Shown: positions 16,486-20,746 of the stretch, piece by piece
Numbering within the stretch: the first letter of the stretch is position 1
How the letters are laid out: every line of letters starts with the position of its first letter
Assembly: GCA_964343505.1 (NCBI GenBank)
Contig: CAYFJU010000060.1
Span: forward strand, 1-20,746
Source: TCS55 sp964343505
Lineage (GTDB): Bacteria; Fidelibacterota; Marinisomatia; Marinisomatales; TCS55
DNA length: 20,746 nucleotides
Direction of reading: 5' to 3'
Translations under genes and position numbers: made by a program
The notes under the pieces: model-generated
Database searches by the model: none
Seen by the model: only the letters and a program-made list of their open reading frames with translations
Told to the model about the DNA's origin: nothing

Positions 16486-17821
16486 AAATTTCGGATCGAA
16501 TCCGATCTACCAATGCACGGGCATCATTTTCAGTCGGACCCTCCGCATAGATACGCATGATTGGTTCCGTATTGGAGCCCCGCAGATGAATCCAGCGGTC
16601 ATCCCAAGTGAATTTGACACCGTCGATGGTATTTACTTCTGCATCGGTAAATACGGTTTTGGCCTTTTCCTGGACAGCCTCTTTGTCAACACCATCCAAA
16701 TCAATCTTATCCTTCACGATATAAAATTGGGGCAGAGAGGCGTGAATTTCACTGACAGGCGTTTCATCTTGGGCCATGCGGTTTAAAACCATGGCGGCCC
16801 CCACCAGTGAATCCCGCCCCAAATGGGCTTCTTTCAGGATCACACCGCCATTCCCTTCACCGCCTAATTCTGCACCGAGCTCAAGCATTTTTTGGACTAC
16901 ATTGATTTCTCCAACAGCAGACCGTTCTACAGAACATCCGTATTGTTCAGCCATTTTTTCAAGGGCCAATGAAGTGGATAGATTCGTGACAAATGTCTCT
17001 TTCGAATGTTTATTCTTTATATATCCTTCGGCTGCTAAAACAAGGGTGTATTCTTCGCCTAAGGCATTTCCCTTTTCATTAACGACTGCCAGCCGGTCCG
17101 CATCGGGATCAACCGCAAATCCAACATCAGCATTATGATTTCGAACTGCTTTACTTAAGTCACCTAAGTTTTCAGGGAGCGGTTCCGTGCCGCGGGTAAA
17201 TTGTCCATTTGGTTCACAGTGAACTTGAATTACTTCACAACCCAAATGCTCCAGAAGTAGAGGTAAGGCCTCCGATCCGGCGCCATTCACCGCATCAATA
17301 ACTACTTTAAAACGGCGGTTGCGGATGCCATTCAAGTCTATGCAAGAAAGTTCGACGGTGTGAATGGAGTGTTTCAGAATAGAATTTTGATCCGGGAAAA
17401 ACATGCCTGGTTGGTTGGCGGAATCAATAGGATCATCATTGTCCACTAACTCAAACAGCGTTACACAATCTTCCGGATGAAAAAAGGTACCGTCAGTACG
17501 GACAAATTTTAACCCATTCCATTCAATGGGATTGTGGCTGGCAGTAATAATGACACCACCGGCCGCTTCTGATCTTTCTACCATGAATTGAACCGTGGGA
17601 GTGGGCACGATTCCGCATACGATCACATCCCTGCCCAGCCGAATCAATTCTTCCGTGAATGCTTCAAGGAGCTCTTCCCCCGATGGACGGCTATCCCGGC
17701 CAAGAAAAACAAGCCCCTGTTTTACATGGGCATGAAATGCCCGGGCATAGGCTTGAATTGTATCAGAATTCAGATGGGTGGCGACGAGTCCTCGAACGCC
17801 GGAAATGCTGCGAATAATCAT
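16484..17821 (-). CDS. glmM: Phosphoglucosamine mutase-type phosphohexomutase
   Basis: An alpha-D-phosphohexomutase. The likely reaction is glucosamine-6-phosphate to glucosamine-1-phosphate, feeding UDP-GlcNAc for peptidoglycan and lipopolysaccharide. The 445-residue product carries all four signatures: phosphoserine loop TASHNP (93-98, Ser95), metal-binding DPDADR (238-243), sugar-binding GEGNGGV (321-327) and phosphate-binding RGSNTEP (414-420). The RGSNTEP form is also found in phosphomannomutase/phosphoglucomutase relatives, so sugar specificity is not certain. A GAAGGA ribosome binding site lies shortly before the ATG. The start is only 20 bp downstream of the terminator at 17842-17873, so it is either read from a promoter near the end of rpsU or controlled by read-through. 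The TAG overlaps the ribosome binding site of the small ORF that follows. Confidence 0.9.
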   Translation of the reverse strand: MIIRSISGVRGLVATHLNSDTIQAYARAFHAHVKQGLVFLGRDSRPSGEELLEAFTEELIRLGRDVIVCGIVPTPTVQFMVERSEAAGGVIITASHNPIEWNGLKFVRTDGTFFHPEDCVTLFELVDNDDPIDSANQPGMFFPDQNSILKHSIHTVELSCIDLNGIRNRRFKVVIDAVNGAGSEALPLLLEHLGCEVIQVHCEPNGQFTRGTEPLPENLGDLSKAVRNHNADVGFAVDPDADRLAVVNEKGNALGEEYTLVLAAEGYIKNKHSKETFVTNLSTSLALEKMAEQYGCSVERSAVGEINVVQKMLELGAELGGEGNGGVILKEAHLGRDSLVGAAMVLNRMAQDETPVSEIHASLPQFYIVKDKIDLDGVDKEAVQEKAKTVFTDAEVNTIDGVKFTWDDRWIHLRGSNTEPIMRIYAEGPTENDARALVDRIRSEI

Positions 17822-17841
17822 GTGAGATCCTTCAGGACAAT

Positions 17842-17873
17842 AAAAAAGGTTCGGTAAAATACCGAACCTTTTT
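17842..17873 (-). terminator. Intrinsic terminator after rpsU
   Basis: A perfect 13-bp inverted repeat (17843-17855 with 17861-17873; core GGTTCGGT/ACCGAACC) with a 5-base loop. It is flanked by A-runs and T-runs that make it potentially bidirectional. On the - strand it ends in six U residues. It ends the rpoD-rpsU transcript 20 bp before glmM. Confidence 0.92.
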
Positions 17874-17899
17874 CATTTTTTTAGTCATGCAAACAAAAA

Positions 17900-18094
17900 T
17901 TATTTGCCATACCTCGCAAAACGTAAACGTCTACGTACTGCTTTTTTCTTCGCAGCCCGTTGCTCATCGCTCGGTTTGATATAGAATGATTTTCGTTTGA
18001 CTTCACGCAAGACGCCGGCACGTTCCCACTTCTTTTTGAAGCGGCGCAGTGCCCGTTCAAGCTGTTCCCCGCTTCTTACGGTAACTTCAACCAT
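17900..18094 (-). CDS. rpsU: Small ribosomal subunit protein bS21
   Basis: A 64-residue, highly basic ribosomal protein of the 30S subunit. It sits near the 3' end of 16S rRNA, next to the anti-Shine-Dalgarno. MVEVTVRSGEQLERALRRFKKK and the REVKRKSFYIKPSDEQ motif are typical of bS21. It lacks part of the longer enterobacterial tail (E. coli has about 71 residues). The ATG is preceded by a perfect anti-SD complement (18103-18111). It lies 22 bp after rpoD on the same strand and is followed by a strong terminator. Regulation by bS21 of its own translation through this unusually strong site has been described in Bacteroidia and may apply here. Confidence 0.96.
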   Translation of the reverse strand: MVEVTVRSGEQLERALRRFKKKWERAGVLREVKRKSFYIKPSDEQRAAKKKAVRRRLRFARYGK

Positions 18095-18102
18095 GATCTA
18101 TT

Positions 18103-18111
18103 TCACCTCCT
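18103..18111 (-). promoter_or_regulatory. Perfect Shine-Dalgarno of rpsU
   Basis: Read on the - strand this is AGGAGGTGA, a nine-base complement to the conserved anti-SD, 8 bp before the rpsU ATG. It lies just past the rpoD stop (18117-18119). Confidence 0.85.
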
Positions 18112-18116
18112 CTCGA

Positions 18117-18971
18117 TCAGCCTAAATACGTTCTTAAGGATTTACTCCTGGAGCGGTGGCGCAGACGGCGAATTGCCTTTTCTTTGATCTGGCGAACCCG
18201 TTCCCGAGTCAAATTAAATTCTTCACCAATTTCATTCAGGGTGAGGGCGTAGTCACGATCAATGCCAAAATACATTTTGATCACTTGACGTTCCCGCTCT
18301 TTCAATGTCTCCAAGGATTGACGGATTTCATCTTTCAGTGATTCCGCCATGAGCGGTTCATCCGGATGAGTTTGACCATCATCTTCAATTACATCAATAA
18401 GAGAGTTTTTATCACCATCACGAAACGGTGCATTCAGCGAATGGTGCCGGCGGGAAATCCGCATAGCATCAATCACTTCATCACTGGTCATTTCCAGGCC
18501 ACGTCCGATTTCTTCTTCATTTGGCGAACGTTCGACTTCAGCTTCCAGCTTTTCAGCTGTTTTGGTGATTTTCGAAATCGTTCCAACCCTGTTTAACGGT
18601 AGGCGTACAATCCTGGAATGTTCGGCCAGTGCCTGCAAAATGGATTGTCTAATCCACCACACAGCGTAGGAGATAAATTTGAATCCGCGCGTTTCATCAA
18701 AACGGCCGGCGGCTTTCATCAAGCCCATGTTGCCTTCATTGATGAGGTCAGTTAAGGGGAGTCCCTGGCCCTGATAATCTTTCGCCACGGATACCACAAA
18801 ACGTAGGTTCGCTTCCACGAGTTCCTTCATAGCCCTGCGGTCACCTTTTTTGATGGCTTGGGCCAGTTCTACCTCACGGGATGGATGGAGCGGCTCAAAT
18901 TTGCCGATCTCTTCCAAGTACTGACTCAGACTACGGTTGGATTCATTTATTGCTCTACCTGCTTTGGCCAT
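18117..18971 (-). CDS. rpoD: Primary RNA polymerase sigma factor (short, FCB type)
   Basis: Housekeeping sigma-70 that directs RNA polymerase to promoters. The 284-residue product has region 1.2 (about 11-45), regions 2.1-2.4 (about 47-125, including FISYAVWWIRQSILQALAEH and RIVRLPLN), region 3 (about 130-175) and region 4 (about 215-280). Region 4 carries the helix-turn-helix TLNEIGEEFNLTRERVRQIK (244-263). Region 1.1 and the non-conserved insert of E. coli RpoD are absent, as in Bacteroidetes sigma-A, which recognises TTTG and TAnnTTTG promoters. A GAGG precedes the ATG by 9 bp. The 89-bp gap from rsmA may hold a promoter, but I found no convincing pair. It leads into rpsU; dnaG, the usual third member of the E. 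coli rpsU-dnaG-rpoD operon, is not adjacent. Confidence 0.95.
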   Translation of the reverse strand: MAKAGRAINESNRSLSQYLEEIGKFEPLHPSREVELAQAIKKGDRRAMKELVEANLRFVVSVAKDYQGQGLPLTDLINEGNMGLMKAAGRFDETRGFKFISYAVWWIRQSILQALAEHSRIVRLPLNRVGTISKITKTAEKLEAEVERSPNEEEIGRGLEMTSDEVIDAMRISRRHHSLNAPFRDGDKNSLIDVIEDDGQTHPDEPLMAESLKDEIRQSLETLKERERQVIKMYFGIDRDYALTLNEIGEEFNLTRERVRQIKEKAIRRLRHRSRSKSLRTYLG

Positions 18972-19060
18972 ATGTTTAAACCTCGATTTTTGTTGAGGAA
19001 AAAGTCAAGTAATTTACACCTACTCTGGGGTCTTACCCAAGGGATATATAAAACTAAAAA

Positions 19061-19828
19061 TCAGCCTAAAAGTTTCGCAAACTCGGCGATCGAAAGTGTC
19101 TCCGGCCGGCGGGTAAAATCCACTTCTGCCCGAATTTTATCGGAAATATCAAAACCACTCAAGGAATTTCTGAGCATTTTTCTGCGCTTGGAAAAAGCCG
19201 TTTTAACGATTTTATTAAATTTGACGAATTGGTCATCCGGAACTATAGGAGCCTCTTTTTTAGTGAATTTGATAATGGCCGAATCCACTTTCGGCTTCGG
19301 ATAAAAAACATCCGGCGGAATCTTAAAACACATTTCAACATCCAGATAAACACCCACGATAACAGAAATACGGCTGTATTCCTTTGTGCCGACTTTAGCT
19401 GTCAGCCTTTCACCCACTTCTTTCTGCATCATGATGAATGCATCATCCCAAAAATCAAGTTGTTCAATCAACCAAAAAATGATCGGCGAAGTGATGTTAT
19501 AAGGAATATTGCCAACTACACGCACCGGATTACTGATGGGTAATTCTTCTATATCTTGCAGAAGAACGTCACCTTGAATGATATGGCATCCTTTCAGATC
19601 AGACCGAATGGAAAGGTGTTTTATCAGAAGTGGATCAATCTCAATAGCGGTCATCTCCTTCACCTGTGGAAATATTTTTTCTGTCAGGGACCCATCGCCT
19701 GGACCAATTTCTAAAATGGAATCATCTTTTTGGGGATCCACTGTGCGCACAATGCGGTCCAAGAGATTGGTGTCAGTGAGGAAATTCTGGCCCCACTTTT
19801 TACGGAATGGATGATCTGTTTTATTCAA
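19061..19828 (-). CDS. rsmA: 16S rRNA dimethyladenosine transferase RsmA
   Basis: Also called KsgA. It dimethylates two adjacent adenosines in the 3'-terminal helix of 16S rRNA during 30S maturation. The 255-residue product has KKWGQNFLTD (10-19), the SAM loop LEIGPGDGSLT (39-49), IEIDPLL (62-68) and the catalytic NIPYN (107-111), followed by the C-terminal helical domain. The start is a TTG at 19828, because no ATG lies near the expected N-terminus. The TTG overlaps the recombinase TGA in a TTGA junction (19825-19828), so translation is probably coupled. The pairing with a recombinase upstream is unusual, as RsmA is a core gene. Confidence 0.95.
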   Translation of the reverse strand: MNKTDHPFRKKWGQNFLTDTNLLDRIVRTVDPQKDDSILEIGPGDGSLTEKIFPQVKEMTAIEIDPLLIKHLSIRSDLKGCHIIQGDVLLQDIEELPISNPVRVVGNIPYNITSPIIFWLIEQLDFWDDAFIMMQKEVGERLTAKVGTKEYSRISVIVGVYLDVEMCFKIPPDVFYPKPKVDSAIIKFTKKEAPIVPDDQFVKFNKIVKTAFSKRRKMLRNSLSGFDISDKIRAEVDFTRRPETLSIAEFAKLLG

Positions 19829-20670
19829 TTTATATCCAAGCGATCTAACGGACTTTTAATCCGCTCAAATGCAATTTTGGAAATATGGGTATAAATCTGA
19901 GTTGTTTCTAATCTTTTGTGACCCAATAGCTCTTGAATAAAACGAATATCTGTACCATTCTCCAATAAGTGAGTTGCAAAACTATGCCGTAAAGTATGGA
20001 CTGTGGCATGTTTCTTTATTCCAACTTTTTTTACAGCTCTTTTCATAATTGCCTGTACTGAACTCGGACTGTACTTCCCGCCCTTTTGGCCTTCAAACAC
20101 ATATTCTTTGGGTCGATATTCACCATAATATTGATTCAATAATTCTTTCAGTGATTGTGATAAAACTGACTGTCTATCCTTTCTACCTTTGCCTTGTTTT
20201 ATGATGATTAAATCGCGATCAAAATCAATATCTTTGATTTGAAGAGATAACAATTCATTTAAACGAAGACCGGACGAATAAATAGTCATCAAAATGGCTT
20301 TATGCTTTAGATTGGTGATCTCATTAAATATTTTGGCTACTTCTGATTCTGACAATACAACCGGTATTTTTTCTTCTTTTCGAAAACGAACTTGTAGAGA
20401 ATCGGGTATATCCTGATTTAAAATATCTGTATAAATAAATTTTAGGGATGCGATCGTTTGCTTCATGGATGAGATCGATCGTTTTTCTGCTTGTTTTAAA
20501 TGATACAAATATTTTTCGACACATTCATCGCTGACGTGTGTAACTTTTTTCATAATAAGCCAATTCGCAAAATGATTTATGGCTGACAAATAGGATGCGA
20601 TTGTTTGTTCGCTGTAATTTCTAATACGAAGTTTTTGTTTGGCTTTTTTTAATAAATCTGCTTTTAACAT
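19825..20670 (-). CDS. Xer-like tyrosine recombinase/integrase
   Basis: Site-specific recombinase of 281 residues when started at the ATG at 20670. A TTG at 20724 would add 18 unconserved-looking residues. The N-terminal SAM-like core-binding domain (about 1-90) is followed by the catalytic domain with the full set R136, K161, H225, R228, H251 and nucleophile Y260 (HTLRHSFATH and LLGHKRLETTQIYTHI). The ending SPLDRL and the overall pattern resemble IntI integron integrases, but the IntI-specific insertion before the HxxR motif is missing, so it belongs with Bacteroidetes/FCB Xer-like integrases. The DNA is AT-rich (17 of 60 bases G or C at 20221-20280, against 30 of 60 in rpoD at 18661-18720), suggesting transfer. 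It overlaps rsmA by 4 nt. An inverted repeat lies just upstream. Confidence 0.9.
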   Translation of the reverse strand: MLKADLLKKAKQKLRIRNYSEQTIASYLSAINHFANWLIMKKVTHVSDECVEKYLYHLKQAEKRSISSMKQTIASLKFIYTDILNQDIPDSLQVRFRKEEKIPVVLSESEVAKIFNEITNLKHKAILMTIYSSGLRLNELLSLQIKDIDFDRDLIIIKQGKGRKDRQSVLSQSLKELLNQYYGEYRPKEYVFEGQKGGKYSPSSVQAIMKRAVKKVGIKKHATVHTLRHSFATHLLENGTDIRFIQELLGHKRLETTQIYTHISKIAFERIKSPLDRLDIN

Positions 20671-20713
20671 AAATATGCGGTTAAAACACAGTTCTAAACT
20701 AAAGAGTAAACCC

Positions 20714-20738
20714 GCTAAACGCAATAATTGGGTTTAGC
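20714..20738. repeat. Inverted repeat upstream of the recombinase, possible attachment-like site
   Basis: GCTAAAC (20714-20720) and GTTTAGC (20732-20738) are perfect 7-bp arms 11 bp apart. A partly overlapping pair, TAAACCC (20707-20713) with GGGTTTA (20730-20736), shares the right arm, and a further CTAAAC occurs at 20694-20699. Arms of this size and spacing are compatible with recombinase core sites, but the window ends here. It could also be the recombinase promoter region or a hairpin. Confidence 0.35.
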
Positions 20739-20746
20739 AAGACGTT

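Noticed and set aside
19021..19045. Terminator between rsmA and rpoD
   Set aside because: A short GGGT/ACCC pairing exists but without a T-run on the relevant side.
18858..19304. Open frame of 148 codons on the + strand across the rpoD-rsmA gap
   Set aside because: Covers the ends of two real genes; composition and lack of motifs indicate a shadow frame.
19825..20670. Integron integrase (IntI)
   Set aside because: C-terminal resemblance is clear, but the extra IntI segment before the HxxR motif is absent, and no attC array is visible in the window.
20671..20724. Extended N-terminus of the recombinase from a TTG
   Set aside because: The ATG at 20670 begins the conserved core-binding domain; the extra 18 residues overlap the inverted repeat region and look unconserved.

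Overview
The window looks like a compact chromosomal stretch of a moderately GC-balanced member of the FCB group (Bacteroidetes-like lineages). A marine FCB clade such as Marinimicrobia (SAR406) is my best guess, but this is inference. The evidence is a SusC/SusD outer-membrane pair, a short 284-residue primary sigma factor without region 1.1, and a 64-residue bS21. Unlike classical Bacteroidetes, several genes (susC, susD, bS21 and a small ORF after glmM) have very strong Shine-Dalgarno sequences. Others (valS, the potassium channel, the first paralog gene) have none that I can see.

Layout. Positions 1-200 hold the 3' end of an AT-rich unidentified gene on the + strand, whose stop abuts the stop of recG. 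Positions 201-8095 (- strand) hold, in transcription order, a TVGYGD potassium channel with an RCK domain, a stand-alone cyclic-nucleotide-binding protein, valS, a secreted DUF4139-type protein overlapping valS by 4 nt, and recG. Positions 8096-8311 are a divergent intergenic region with promoter-like and palindromic elements. Positions 8312-12772 (+) are a SusC/SusD operon closed by a strong intrinsic terminator. Positions 12887-14181 (+) carry two tandem paralogous genes of unknown function for small envelope proteins, coupled by a TAATG junction.

From 14183 to the right edge everything is on the - strand, read right to left: tyrosine recombinase, rsmA (ksgA), rpoD, rpsU, a strong terminator, glmM, a 76-codon small gene, deoC and rlmD. 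Most junctions overlap or nearly touch, so this is a tightly packed set of translation, transcription and cell-wall precursor functions, probably two transcription units separated by the terminator at 17842-17873.

How the genes work together. RsmA, bS21, RlmD and ValRS serve ribosome biogenesis and translation. RpoD provides housekeeping transcription. GlmM makes glucosamine-1-phosphate for envelope precursors, and DeoC salvages deoxyribose. RecG handles stalled forks. SusC/SusD import an unknown oligomer. The parts most worth a second look are the tandem paralog pair, the channel next to a separate cyclic-nucleotide sensor, the truncated-looking small protein between glmM and deoC, and the AT-rich recombinase with an inverted repeat just upstream at the right edge. 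I found no tRNA, rRNA, CRISPR array or insertion sequence.
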